DNA from: Zerene cesonia
Taxonomy: Eukaryota > Arthropoda > Insecta > Lepidoptera > Pieridae
Direction: 5' to 3'
DNA length: 64,000 bases
Assembly: GCF_012273895.1 (NCBI RefSeq)
Contig: NC_052110.1
Location: forward strand, 2,852,001 to 2,916,000
The notes beneath the pieces were generated by a model. That model made no database searches and was not told where the DNA came from. It saw only the letters and a list, made by a program, of their open reading frames with translations. Shown here piece after piece: positions 47,301 to 60,200 of this stretch (within the stretch, counting starts at the first letter, position 1; each line of letters opens with the position of its first letter). Position numbers and translations under genes: made by a program.

Positions 47301-50300
47301 CCACATTGGGGCAGCTATATTCCTAAAGTGGATGTTGAAAGAAGCGATATGGAATCTTCATGTATAGAAAGTTTACTTATAAAACAGAATCTTACACAAA
47401 TCAATATAAAAATAGCCGAGAAACCAACAGTCATAGTAATTCCCTATCATGGGCGATACATGACAATTTACAAGAAAACCAATAAAATTCAATGACTTTC
47501 GATAACTATTCTTTCCATTTCATTCCAGCACCACATTTAGGTAAAGGAGATAACGATACCATTTGATTTATTTCAAGAACGTTCTTAACAAAGGATTTAA
47601 CATCTAACCCAAAGGTACTAATCTGTAGAACAGATAACCCTATACATTTGTATAGTATAGATGGAAGGACAGATGAATCACTGACCACTATTTCATAACT
47701 CCGTATCATGATTCACGACAAGCGCATGATTTACAGAAATAAATTATAAATTCCAAACGCTAACCGTATTTTGAATACCTATTACAATGATGCAATGCAT
47801 CAAATATTTAAAGGATAGAATATACTTATCTATTTTCCAGTTAGCTTCTTGGGAAGTTTATCTAAAAAGATAATCCAATATTTTTAGTTTCTTAATATAA
47901 ACTCGTTTCTTGTGAACATAGTGTAAGTATGCCGGTTCAGAGAATTAGGTGCGTATAACAAAATAATATTCCCTTAGATAATAGAGGTTTCTTTAACATC
48001 TATAATCCTCAATTTTTTTTCAAAGCAATAATATCAATAATGTATAGTATTATGTACTCAGAAATATATTTCACTCTTATAGGGTGTGCTTATAGAATGG
48101 TTTACCATTTGTGTTAGTACTATCCACCAGCTATAAGTATAGCCCAACTCGAAGCTTTTCTCGTACGATACCCGGTATGCTCTATGCTACATGAACAATC
48201 ATATGAAATTGCAGTGAAATACGGTTCATCACTTCTCAGCTTCGAGTAACGTAGTTATTCACAGTCATATGCATTCTTAATTATAATATGTCTTAATTAA
48301 GACACAAAAAAGAATTAATAAGCGTTCAAGGGATTCACTTATCCGACTCAAATGCTTATAGGATAGGAAGTAGACCGGGGCAATGTCGTTGCGGTAAGCC
48401 TCAAAAAACTGTCATACACTAATACGAATGTAACGTGTAATGATAAAAACTAGACGTAGAAACGTCGTGGGTGTCGGTTTACAACTGGTCTGCGCATACG
48501 CATCTCCGCCGGCGCGGCGGCCACAAAGGACACCCGACACCGATGGCACACACGACAAACAGAATGGAAATATTTTTATTTGTACCAGTGGAGTGATCTT
48601 CATTTATGGTACAAATAGTAGAAAATAAACGAATTTGTTTTAACTTCATTATTTGAATATATTTATGTATAGTTTGATTGATTTCAAATTCAAACTATAT
48701 ATCCGAATATCAACAACGGCGCGTTAGATGACTTATTGTGTAAAATAAGTGTACGGTTGATGCATCAGTGTATGTTAAACTATTAAATTGCTGCAAAAAT
48801 TTATAATATAAATGGGCTGATAATGACATAGTGTACTCGGGTGCTTCTGTGAGTAAACGGAACTGCTTGATTCGGTCGACGCAGCCCTTCAATAAAACTA
48901 ATATAAAAGCGGGTGAACAGCTGCTTGATCTTATTTACCTCTACAATATTTAATAACTTATTCTATTAAACAACGTTGTCTTAAAAGTATTTAGCATCGT
49001 ACACCATAGTCCAAAAATTAAATTAAAAAAGAAGTTGACTTTTTCTCAATTTAGCTGAAAGAAGTTGATTTTTTCTCAATTAACGAATCACTAGCATGAT
49101 TCATATAGATTCTATGTTCCAACTACATGACCTCCTTCGTTTAAATGCAATACAAAAATGCGAACCGATTATTTTCCGCAATTACAACTTTTTAAGAACA
49201 ATTATTGCAGTAAAGAAAGTTAATAAATTTAAGGAAAGAACCTAAAGAAATTGTAAAGAATGTTAACTAGTAAAAACTCATTTAATTGAGACAGTTGACA
49301 TGAATATTGCTTGGGAAGTCGGCCTCAGCTATGAACTATACGTAAATATTACGATTATTCTCGATCTAATTCCATATTGTTAGAATATTCACACGCCATA
49401 ATAGCGTTACAACTAACAGCTTATACGCTATTTACGCTTTATTGCTTTTCATAAAAGCTAATAATTGTATCCATATTATTACCAAATACATACCAACATA
49501 TCGATCTTTAAGAAATTGCAATAACGTAATGAAATAAATCTCTTCTAACCTTATATCTTTTCCATGAAACTAAAAAAGTAAGCACATTTCTGTAATATTT
49601 TTTACACATACGTCGAGTAGCAGAAATTCAATCTAAAAACACCAAATAAAGTAGGTATAACAATAGGGTTCTATCAAAATTAATCAAGTTCAATCGTAAC
49701 TATACAAATTACAAGCTCAACAAATATGCGACATATAAATTAGTAACTTGTGTTAACGATAATTAGTATTCCACTCCGAGTCAGATCCTCAACTTTAACA
49801 GACAAGAGTTTTTGAATGACAATATGAGTATTGTTAACGCGTGACTTCTCTTGACCGTGACCCTTCAACGTCTGAGTTCAAATTATAAGTACACATAAAG
49901 AATTTACTATTTACGCCATATTTGGCACAATTATCGGATATTAAGGCGAAAGCGGTGATGAGTTTTGCGACATTTTCGAGACGAATTTTGTATATAACAT
50001 GTTTCTTGGTATACAGATACCAATATGTGTACAGGGAAGTGTTTATCGTATAAAATCATTGTTTCAAAGAACTCGTTTCTTCATTTGTATAGTTCTAAGA
50101 AATTGATTGCACGTCTAAACGTAATTGTTTTGTTAGTATATAGCACTCCTATGCTCTAAAATCTAAAAATTTAATTAACTATTTTATTATTCTGGTTTAT
50201 ATAATTCTCGTTTGTAATATTTAATTCATTTATGATTGCCTAAGACATAATGTTATCTCGTGATACCCATTCATAATACAAATTCATACATTATATTATA

Positions 50301-50836
50301 TTAGATATTTCACCTCCTTCCAGTTTAGTTTTTTGAAAAAAAAATTGCATCTTTCCAACGAGTTTTTAACATTTAGACATCATTAATGGCCGATCATTAC
50401 AGCTATAAACAATATAATCCTAGAATAAACCACATAAACCACACCATTAAACACAACATTAAATCGTTTAGATAATCGAATATCCAAGATGATATCGATA
50501 AAGTTAGAATCTTGGCGATCTGTTATCTCGATTCGTTACATCGATTACCTAATCCGTCGGAGGTCTCGGCGTTACCTCACTAGGAGCGGCATTCTATTAT
50601 GAAGGCCGCTCGTCATCTGTACGACACTTTATAAACCATATTTGACTTTGCTCCTATCACGTGAACGGCTTTGTCAATATTCAATTTCGCTTTCGTTGGA
50701 AGCTGTAATTCTCTTGTTGAACGTTTTATTTTTGTGTCGGCAGTATTCTATTGTATGCTTTTATCAGCCAGGTGATATTGCGACTGTTTACAATAATTTA
50801 CACATAAAAAATACAAATGAAATCAAGGTTTTAGAT
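44389..50836. other. Non-coding stretch, no gene seen
   Basis: AT-rich, with a short GC-rich patch at 48470-48550 where overlapping frames on opposite strands cancel each other as evidence. A two-unit 30-base tandem repeat lies at 49031-49083. Nothing else recognised. Confidence 0.45.
49031..49083. repeat. Tandem duplication, 30-base period
   Basis: GAAGTTGACTTTTTCTCAAT at 49031 and GAAGTTGATTTTTTCTCAAT at 49061 are near-identical, with spacer TTAGCTGAAA. Confidence 0.8.
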
Positions 50837-51045
50837 TATAGCTGCGCCCCGCGGTTTCACCCGCGTAAGTCCGTATCCCGTAGGAATATCGGGATAAAAA
50901 GTTGCCTTTATGTTTTTCCAGTTGTCCTGCTGTCTACGTACCAAATTTATTTGTATTCGTTGTAAAGGTTTAGCAGTTTTTGCGTGACAGAGTAACAAAC
51001 ACACACATATCCTTACAAACTTTCGCATTTATAATATCATAACAT
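50837..51045 (-). mobile_element. Non-autonomous Helitron (Lep1-like), ends decayed
   Basis: Plus-strand text GCTGCGCCCCGCGGTTTCAC, CCGCGTAAGTCCGTATCCCG and TTGCGTGACAGAGTAACAAA identifies it. The terminal CTAG has become ATAG and the TCCTACTA start is lost. Confidence 0.8.
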
Positions 51046-52204
51046 TAAATGTTATATGTTATAGTAGGAAGGAAGTTATCAAAAATATAGCATGAAATAA
51101 ACAATTATAAATCTAAACTCTGTCTAAATTATTGAAAACAAGAGCTTATTTTTATTTTGAAGCGCAATTAAGATGAAGGCAACGACGGAAATCCTGTGCT
51201 ACATTGCGTAATTAACTCTTAAAACGATAGACAACTCGTCATATAAAGCCTAATGATTAAGGCATATACAAACTGTACTTTACAATTAAGATTTAATTAT
51301 AACATCAGTTAACGCTAAGTTACTATATTTCAATAAAAAACCGTTGGTAACGCACTTAAAAAAAATTTAGATTAGTTTTCGCGTCTCTGTTTCAGTGAAT
51401 TAATGGAAGCATAACCAAAAGTAAAGTCTTAACGCAAAAAAAAGAACAAGTTACTAACATAATTATCACATTAACAAAATTTATGTTTTTATTATTAATC
51501 CTGCCTACACTTCGTTAAACATTATATATCTAGTCGTAGTAGAGACCTTGGGATAATAATGCTACATTTATACTGCCGATTTAAAATTACTAAATAATTA
51601 CACAAATTGTCTAACCTTCAAAATTGAACTGAGATTGCTTTTATCGATAAGCAATCGATAAAATACATCCTCATAATTTAAGCAAATACGTTTTCTTTTC
51701 GAATAACTTGACTTGAACGCAAAGTAATCCTATGAATCAAATATAAAGCTCGATTATAAATCATCAATCTCGTATAAACTCAATTATTTATAGACCCAAT
51801 ATAACTTCCATTATACGGTGTCACCTCAATTCCAATCGAAGCGACAACACGTATAACAGTTCACGATTGTGTAACTAAAAAACTAAATACAAATTTTAAG
51901 TAATATCAAGTACAGTTGAAGATAATTAAAAAAGAAGTTTTTGAAGCTAATAGAAGTAAAAGGTGCTAGATTCACTCAATCTAATCAACGTGCTTATATT
52001 AAATATTGAATAATATAAAAATTAACAATTTCAACTAGTAAGATTTTTGAGAATTTTTAATCAGAGCAGATACGGTCCACTTTCCTTCGACCAAGACGCA
52101 CGTATAGCTTTTAAAGTATGGTAGGACTTAAAGCTTTAGATACCACACCGCCACTCGGAAACTTGTAGAGTCCTCACCAAAATGCCACATTCATAAAAAA
52201 GTAC
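51046..52204. other. Non-coding stretch, no gene seen
   Basis: AT-rich sequence without supportable ORFs or recognised repeats. Confidence 0.5.
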
Positions 52205-52458
52205 ACATCCTTTTGCTTACCCTTCCCAGTCCTTTCCTTTATGTCTCTTGTCAATCCTTTCTTTATCCCCTTCCAATTTAAAGTCGGCAATCCACTGGTA
52301 GAGGAGAGGCGTAAGGTCGATTCCAGATCTTACGCTTCTACCAGTGATATACCCTCCAATGTTCATGGTTCTTGGGTTCTTGGGTTCATGGGCGGTGGTA
52401 GCGCTTCTCATCAGGCGACTCACTAACTCCATGGCCGATGACGACATAAAAAACGGGA
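52205..52458 (-). repeat. Dispersed repeat with a short ORF, copy 2
   Basis: Longer partner of 22771-22990. On the minus strand it encodes FFMSSSAMELVSRLMRSATT, a Pro/Asn-rich linker and LLYQWIADFKLEGDKERIDK before a stop near 52217. The frame is open upstream to 52573. The peptide is not recognised. Shared blocks in two places 30 kb apart show it is dispersed, most likely from a transposon. Confidence 0.55.
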
Positions 52459-52818
52459 CAATGAACAATATCCTACAATAACCTACAGAGATGCTAGAGC
52501 TGACCGCAGCGCTTCTGGCGGTTCGTGTGGCGCTCGTTTCCGGGTAGCTTTCTAAAATCATTAGCGTATTCATTTAATTTTTATCCTCGAGTATGTTAAG
52601 CTAATCTCTCTGTTATCATTAATCAATCATACACTCCACAGAGATTTGACGCTTGTTCTTCACAGGCAATCTAACACTGCGCTGTGATATGAATTACTTT
52701 TTATTATTGCTTACCTAATGATTTGCAATTGCATCTTTCTGTTTGTACAGTAAAATAACTATCCGTGACCACAATGGAAGGTGCTCCATGTATTCGAAAT
52801 TCATAATGTAACTCCTGG
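52459..52818. other. Non-coding stretch, no gene supported
   Basis: The minus-strand frame from the neighbouring repeat stays open to 52573 but shows no motif. The rest is AT-rich. Confidence 0.4.
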
Positions 52819-52999
52819 TACCTATTACAAACGTGAAAGATTGTAAGAAAATTATCGATGAATGTTGTTATGTTACTCTTTCATTCGAAAACAGCTTAAT
52901 ATATGTATATGAAATTTAGTACAGCGATAGATTATACTCCGTATCAGCACATAGGCTTTTACTCGGGTACCACGCGAGGGAGCCGCGAGTTACAGCTAG
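52819..52999 (+). mobile_element. Diverged Helitron-like element
   Basis: TACCTATTACAAACGTGAAAG, GTTACTCTTTCATTCGAAAAC, ATGAAATTTAGTAC and GCCGCGAGTTACAGCTAG follow the order of Lep1-like blocks with many changes. It ends CTAG but is not followed by T. An old or sister family copy. Confidence 0.55.
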
Positions 53000-54018
53000 A
53001 ATGTACATTATAATGATATGAATAAGACATTATAATAAAATTAATTATAACTGCAAGTTCTCTATAATCACTTACAATTTAAAAATACAACCCGTACATG
53101 ATTAACTCATTACATTTTATAATTAAATAAATAAGAGCAAACATAAGTACACAGCCTTCGTGTGCTCGGTAAGGAAAGGTCGATTCATGGCCAAGCGCAT
53201 TTTTGGTCAGTGCACCGTTCTCGTAGGCAAGTACAATTGACATGACGTCATTCAACAACTGTTATAATATTATCAACTTGTAAGATAAATTAATATATGG
53301 ACCTTTTTATCATCTAGTCCCGAACTAAGCTAGACTAGTATTTTATTGTGTTGGATTTTACGCGAGTATTATACATTTAGTCTCCCCGTGACCATGCTTG
53401 CTGTAAATTATTCGAAACGTCGGGTTAAAAAGTCTTTAATTTCTCAGCAAGACTAGTGCAATAGGATTAGGACAAATGATTAACATAAAAAACAATAGCT
53501 ACGTAGCGGCAGGTTTATATATTTATCAATACATACATACTACATATTATACATATATGAACATTTAAAACAATGATGTGCACAGGGTTAATTATACAAT
53601 ATCATTCCTTGGTATAACCATGGGATATTGCTCATTAACCATTTACATTAACTCTTCAAAACCCTCTCTTTTAAAGATCCTCAATTCACAAGTCAGTGGC
53701 GATGTTTTTAAATGTTATTAGCAACATCTGTTTCATTCTTTTATTTTCCAATTAGTATGCCAGTCGCTACTTTAAGTTAAGTGGTAGTTTTGCAGTCTGT
53801 TCAATAAACTATATTCAATAAACTATAAGATAAGAGAAGTTGTTCTCTCGTTTCCCAATAGGTATGAGAATTGTCTTTTGTCTTTTGCACTGTTTTTGTT
53901 ACTCAGAAACTTATTTAGTTGAACGTTGCAAATATCAAGAGCTACTGGGTCGAATGGAAAAAATAATTTTGTGAATATTCATTTTTGTGAGGAAGACCTA
54001 ATTAGCCTATATCACCAA
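53000..54018. other. Non-coding stretch, no gene seen
   Basis: AT-rich. A short duplication of TTCAATAAACTATA is present near 53800-53825. Confidence 0.5.
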
Positions 54019-54215
54019 CTAGCTGCGCACTGCGGTTTCACCCACGTAAGTCCGTATCCTGTAGGAATAGCGGGATTAAAAGTTGCCTATATGTTATTCC
54101 AGTTGTCGAGCTATCTACGTACCAAATTTCATTGCAATCGGTTTAGTGGTTTTTGCGTGAAAGAGCAACAAACACACACAAATCCTTACAAACTTTCGCA
54201 TTTATAATAGTAGGA
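54019..54215 (-). mobile_element. Non-autonomous Helitron (Lep1-like), near full length
   Basis: On the minus strand it starts TCCTACTATTATAAATGCG and ends in a hairpin region GGGTGAAACCGCAGTGCGCAG and CTAG at 54019-54022. It is flanked by host A and T. Length 197 bp. Confidence 0.85.
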
Positions 54216-57200
54216 TATGAGTGAGGCGGCAATGAGAAATGTAGCAAAAATTAAGAACGAATTTTCTGAGAGCAGAGTTGTGTGGGTGAGCTGTACAAGT
54301 AAGCACAAAAAAAATTCCACTAGTTATTTATAATCTGCAAATTTAATGATAAATTCGACGGTTCGCATGCAACGAGCGCAACTAGCGAACTTAAACAGAT
54401 ACATTAATGTTAACATCCCGTCAATAAAAGCTATAATTAATTTTCGATTAACGTCATTGTTGTTTTCAATGTTAACATATCACATAGTTTTATGATGTTC
54501 TAAGAAATGAAACATTAAACTTAATATTTATTGCTGGCAGGAGTTACATATTAGTTATAAGAATAGTATTAAGATAACTAAACGAAATGGCACTTAAAAA
54601 AAATATAACTTTTCGTTTTACATTCAATTGTCCTTAGGTACTTAATTCCAACTCTATGACTTCTCCAAGGATATAAAAAATAGATATGAATTTCATTAAT
54701 GGTATTATAAATTTGTTCGTTCTATAGTTATACAACTTATGAAAAATTTAACATGTGTTAACAGTTAATTAGAAAAATAATTATTCCCATCAATGGTACG
54801 TCTATTTCTTACTCCTTCAACCATTTACAGCTAACAAATATTGTAATAATTACTCGGAAATTTAACAAGCTAAACATTCACTTAGTATCGGGATCGCACG
54901 GCAATAAAACCTTTCACCTCTGTACCCTAACACTTGCTCTTTCGTTGAGTTTATGAGTTTTGTCGATTACATTGCACAAACTGTTGCACTACTGCAAAAC
55001 GCTATACTGCATAGGGCTGCCGCTTTGATAGCCCTTAATTATTTTATGCCCACTATGCACACTAAGAAATAGTATTAGAGCGTCTTACGTGAACACTCAC
55101 ACACACATTCAATTTAGCAATTGAGTGTGTGTGTGTTTTTATAATAAATAGTTGAATAAATTTAATATTAACAATCAAAAACAAATCAATATCATTGGTG
55201 CCATTAAAAGCATTGCATTAATCATCTCCCCTAACTACTTATAAAGTTTTACCTGTCTTATCAAGCCTGCTAAGCTTTCAAAACTCACTTATTGGCAACC
55301 CTAGCCCAGCCCATCAACCGGTCACACCCAGTTTATTATCATTACGTCCAGACAAACTGTTCACGATTTAGCTGCAATTTATACAAGTCATTATTCCATG
55401 GAGAAATATACTACGAATGCAGCAGACACATTCATGGAGATAAATCATTAAGCACTGAATGTTTATATCACCTTTAACTGGTATATAGAAAATTTATATG
55501 AGAAAGTCGACTACAATATACATCTTAGGATTCCTCATAAATAATCATATATATATCTACTCCTATATACCTGCATTATATTGTATATTCAAGCATTACA
55601 CTCCAGGCACTCGAGAATTTAAAACCATAATTACGGTAACTAATAGAGACACTTCAATTCCAACTCAATATTTATAGATCAATACGAATCGTTTAATAGA
55701 GCATAATATCAAACTCATTTAAGTCCAATCCTTGACTATTACTCTAATAGCCGGCGCTATTAATAGACTTCAAATTATTTACTATCTAGACTCGATCTAA
55801 GCGGGCAATATGTTTCATAACAGATTAATTTCATTTATAAACAAGACGTTGTTTTTGGTCCTGACGCAAATAACGCTGGAGCAATTAATTCGCAATATCG
55901 TGTAGGTTGTATTCATTTGATCCAATTAAATTATTTAATAAATAAACAATAAACCTATATTTTAGATTTTTTCAATGGATATGGATAATGACGAGGTAAA
56001 ACTGTCTCAATTTTTTGATATTGTATTGCAACAACAACTTTGTTATTTTTTTATTTTCTTAAATTAATACTTGTTCGATAGTTTTTTAATAATCATTGAA
56101 GATTTGAATTGAACAATGAGAAATTTTGTATCCTTTTGCATTAATTTCTCAATCCATTTTAAGGTCTGCTATAAATTAATAATGTAATATTTTAATTAAT
56201 AACTTTTATAATATGTGACTAACATACAAATTCGCCATATTTTACATTTTCTTCATCTCTTATAAGCTGTGAAAAGGATTTGAACAAAACCAATATTTAA
56301 ATTAGATACGCTTTTTCACAACATTATGCAAGTATTATGCACGATTACAACGGTGCTAAGTGACATACTTACGTGCTTCTAATTCACATATCCAATAAAC
56401 AAATCAAAGCCCTTATGGCTCTACATACATATAAAAACGTAATTTTTGTATGTTTAGTCACGCTATCAATGAATCACGAAGTTAGTGTACTTAAAGCGGT
56501 AAAAACTGCGAAAATCTCGAGTTCACATATTTTTTGCTTCAACTCAAAAATAGATCATCGAAACTGAAAGCTATTGGACATTTGGGACGGTGTTTTTCTC
56601 TCAAAACCCAGTATCTTTTGCATTTTCATAACTAACCAATATACCTACTGTTTTACGTTTCACAAAAATGTTTATAAATATAACAGTCCGGATATATTTC
56701 GATTATATGAATGAAAATAAAAAATATAAGCATATGTAATCACATCAAAAAGCTTCGAACGAGGTTACACAGTCACACATAGTAACAATAAATACCTAAA
56801 TAATAAATATGAAACCCTCATAACCGTAAATACATTTTGTAACCATGTCTATATAGAAATAAAAGAAATCTGCTCATCGCGCCCATCGCCTACACGCTGT
56901 TACAATCGCAACCTAAATATAATATGAAAAAAGAAAAATCAGATGCAACCTACGCGATCACTTACCTAGAACAATGTGACTTTAGGCAACTATATGAGAA
57001 GATGCATAAAATAAACACACTTACAACATACTAAATTGCTCAATTTTGAGAACATAATAAAGAACTCAATTAGAACACACATGCACATCTTGTGCCTCTA
57101 TTCAACCAATTTTATTGTTTTCAGTTCTAACGTAGTAAAATATTTTTATTCAAAAGATAAACAAAATCATGTGCGTGCAAGCAGTGAGATTATCCAATTA

Positions 57201-60200
57201 GCATTCAAAACAACCATTATATCCGTGTTGATATTTATATTGTTGATGTTTGCTCTAGACCAGTATAAAAATCAAATATCACATAACAAAAATAATATAA
57301 GCGCTATACTACTTATTTGTATTTACGCAAGATATAATAGTAATTCCATATTCAAACTTGGGTTCAAACATTTGCTTTATATTATTATAACTCATTGCAC
57401 TTACGAAACACAAACAAAACATAACTCATTTATTCAATAAAATAAACATTGAATAAGATACCATATAAATTTAATCCTGACACCAATCTGGCCGGCTTGA
57501 CTGATTAACCTAAAATAATAAAACGGATTTCATATTATGTATGGAAAAGTTTAGTTATGAATGAACACCGTGCGGCGTCTGTCGTAGTATTTATAACTTT
57601 GTTTCTAAACAAACAATTATAACAACTAATGCGATGGAGAAAGAATTGATAATGTAAGGGATCTTTTTAATCCCTGTTACAGAAGTTATTTAATCAAGGT
57701 GTGTTATGATATGATGGAGCTTATCTAAGAAATTATGTGCTTACAAATTTCAACTTTATGAAGTCACAACCTTTTAATTATTTAGACAACAGTATAAGAA
57801 CATCTTATTTGCCATTTATTAAATAGAAAAAGTGTAACACAATATTATACAACAATGAAATCATCTTAAAATGCAATGCGGCTTTAATTTAGACTCTTTC
57901 CGCTTAAGTGTATCATTTTTTTATAAAAAAAGTCGATAACTTTTAATGGTTTGGTTAAATTCGATTCCACATTCTCTGGTATTAAAACCAATGACCATCG
58001 GAAAAAAATATGTACATCCAAATTGCTAGTAATTGTCGGGACAGCATGATATTCATGTAAAACAGGTACCTAGCAGGTAGCAATAAACGTGAATTGAAAT
58101 CAAAAGCCCTTGGTTATAAAACGTACTGGCGCCGGCTCATCGTAAACCACACGACACTGGATTATTCAATTAAGTACCTACCTGTACTTTTCAATTCGAA
58201 AAACATTTAAAACTGAGCATATTAATGTGCATTAAAAACTTATAGTACCATGAGCTTATTTTTAAATTCAAATATATATACCTAATGAATAATTCATGCA
58301 TAATTTAATATCTAACGATACGATTTTGTGAATGAATTCTTATTAGACACGTTTTACACCTACAGTTTCATGTACATTTGAATTCTAATCATACTTTAAT
58401 TATGTATAGATGTATGTTTGTTGCTCGTTCACTACCAATCCTATCCGGGACCGCAAGCTTTCGCTACTACTCGTACGAAATCAACAAAAGGAAGTAAACT
58501 AAATGAACGAAAATAATAGAATCTAATTCTTATATTTGTAATTATCTTTAAAACATCTATTATCAATTACAATAAATAAATAATCGATTCATGTTTCACC
58601 ATCCATTTCTAATCTATTCCATTACAATACGTTCAATAAAAATAGTTTTGAATTACACAAGCCCCTTGGAAACGCACAAAGAAGACGAATTACAGAACCT
58701 GTTAACGGTTGGAACCCATAAAACTACCCGTAACACTTTACTGCTCACTATAAAAGGTGTCAAAGCATAAATCTCTACCTCCCCTCCAAATAGCACCGGA
58801 ATAGTTCCGTTGATGGAATTAATGATCGAAATCTTTAAAGCTTCTGCTTCGAGCTACATTGTGCACGAAACAATATGAAAATCTAAAACGGTAGCTATTA
58901 ATCAAATAGTATCAATTCTTTACGATACACCTAATGGTTCAATGAATGTTTCATACAAATGTTTTCACAATCTGTGTATATTGGTACAAATGGCGTTAAT
59001 TTCTTCTCTTATAGATGAGGAAACGATAAAAATAAGTTGGTTGAAAAAAGAAAACTTATGCGCTATATAAAATTTGTCACTATCCTAATAATTTTTTCAC
59101 TTAGTAATATAATGTACAGATCCTTCGAACTTTATACTTATATCTGCCATACCCGTATTGAGTACTATCGTCATTTTTCTTTAATTATTTTATATTATAA
59201 GAAACGAAGTCGCTTACTGAATGAGAACCATAACAATGCAAAGGTTTTCGCCGCCATGCGATCAATTTATCAGAGCTCGCGAATCGCAAAAACACATAAA
59301 CAAGCCGTGACCGATTGAAATCAATTCGAATTTATACCAAGGCAGATTTACTTCGGGTGTCGTGAGAAAACTGAATGCATTACAACTTACAAGCGGTAGT
59401 GAGATAGGAAATGTGGGTTATCGGCTGAACACGAACAGTGGTTTCATAATTTTGGCGCCACTTGACTTGGACGATGTTAATCCTTGCTTAATCTATTCAA
59501 ATTCTAGTTGTAATGTATACGAAAATTGCGATAATAAAAACACTATACAATGTTGTGTAGGCTATTCTCAAGAAATGAAGATTAAGATGAAAGGTACGTC
59601 TAATTCCGAAGCCATGAAAATGTGAATACATAATCGCACTTAACACAATAAAACGTTTATAATAAAGTACATTATAATAACGAAATAAATACAAACAGGA
59701 TTAAAGTTTGTTTATATTAATAGTTTATTCACAATTTGTGTAACCTATAATGATAATACAAAACTACATCTAATTCACTATTCACGAGAAATAAGTAGAT
59801 TGCTGTGACCCACATATCAGCATCAACCATTAATCTTCTCCCCAGATCACATACAACCATCGAAACACAAAATTAACCCAATCCAGATGACACAAACAAT
59901 GGAAGGATGTGGGTTTCCTTCCTCAGTATTCTTCGGAACGACCGCAGCTTCGCAAAAACTAACCAAAATAACCGCACACCGGTCGGATGCCGCATACAAG
60001 TTTTATCACAATCAGATGAAGCATGTTTCACTTTATAACTGGTTTGGGATTCATAAACGGCCCAAACCAATATTTATCCGAATCCTCTACTATCATACAT
60101 CAAACTTCATCTATATGCACAACAACGATTAAAAACTTCAAGTAAATCGAGATATTTTAATACGAATAACTATAACATAGCCCATAAAAAAACGACGTTT

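Noticed and set aside
48412..48628. Overlapping GC-rich ORFs on opposite strands
   Set aside because: Each is the other's shadow and neither has a domain; the GC patch alone is not enough to call an exon.
50642..50965. 107-codon plus-strand ORF
   Set aside because: Its second half is a translation of the Helitron at 50837-51045; the same peptide fragment recurs in other Helitron copies.
53926..54207. 93-codon plus-strand ORF
   Set aside because: Mostly a translation of the Helitron at 54019-54215.
57036..57440. 134-codon plus-strand ORF, the longest free of Ns apart from 33988-34398
   Set aside because: Composition follows the AT-rich background (Ile, Asn, Lys, Phe), no domain, no splice context; expected by chance in 64 kb.
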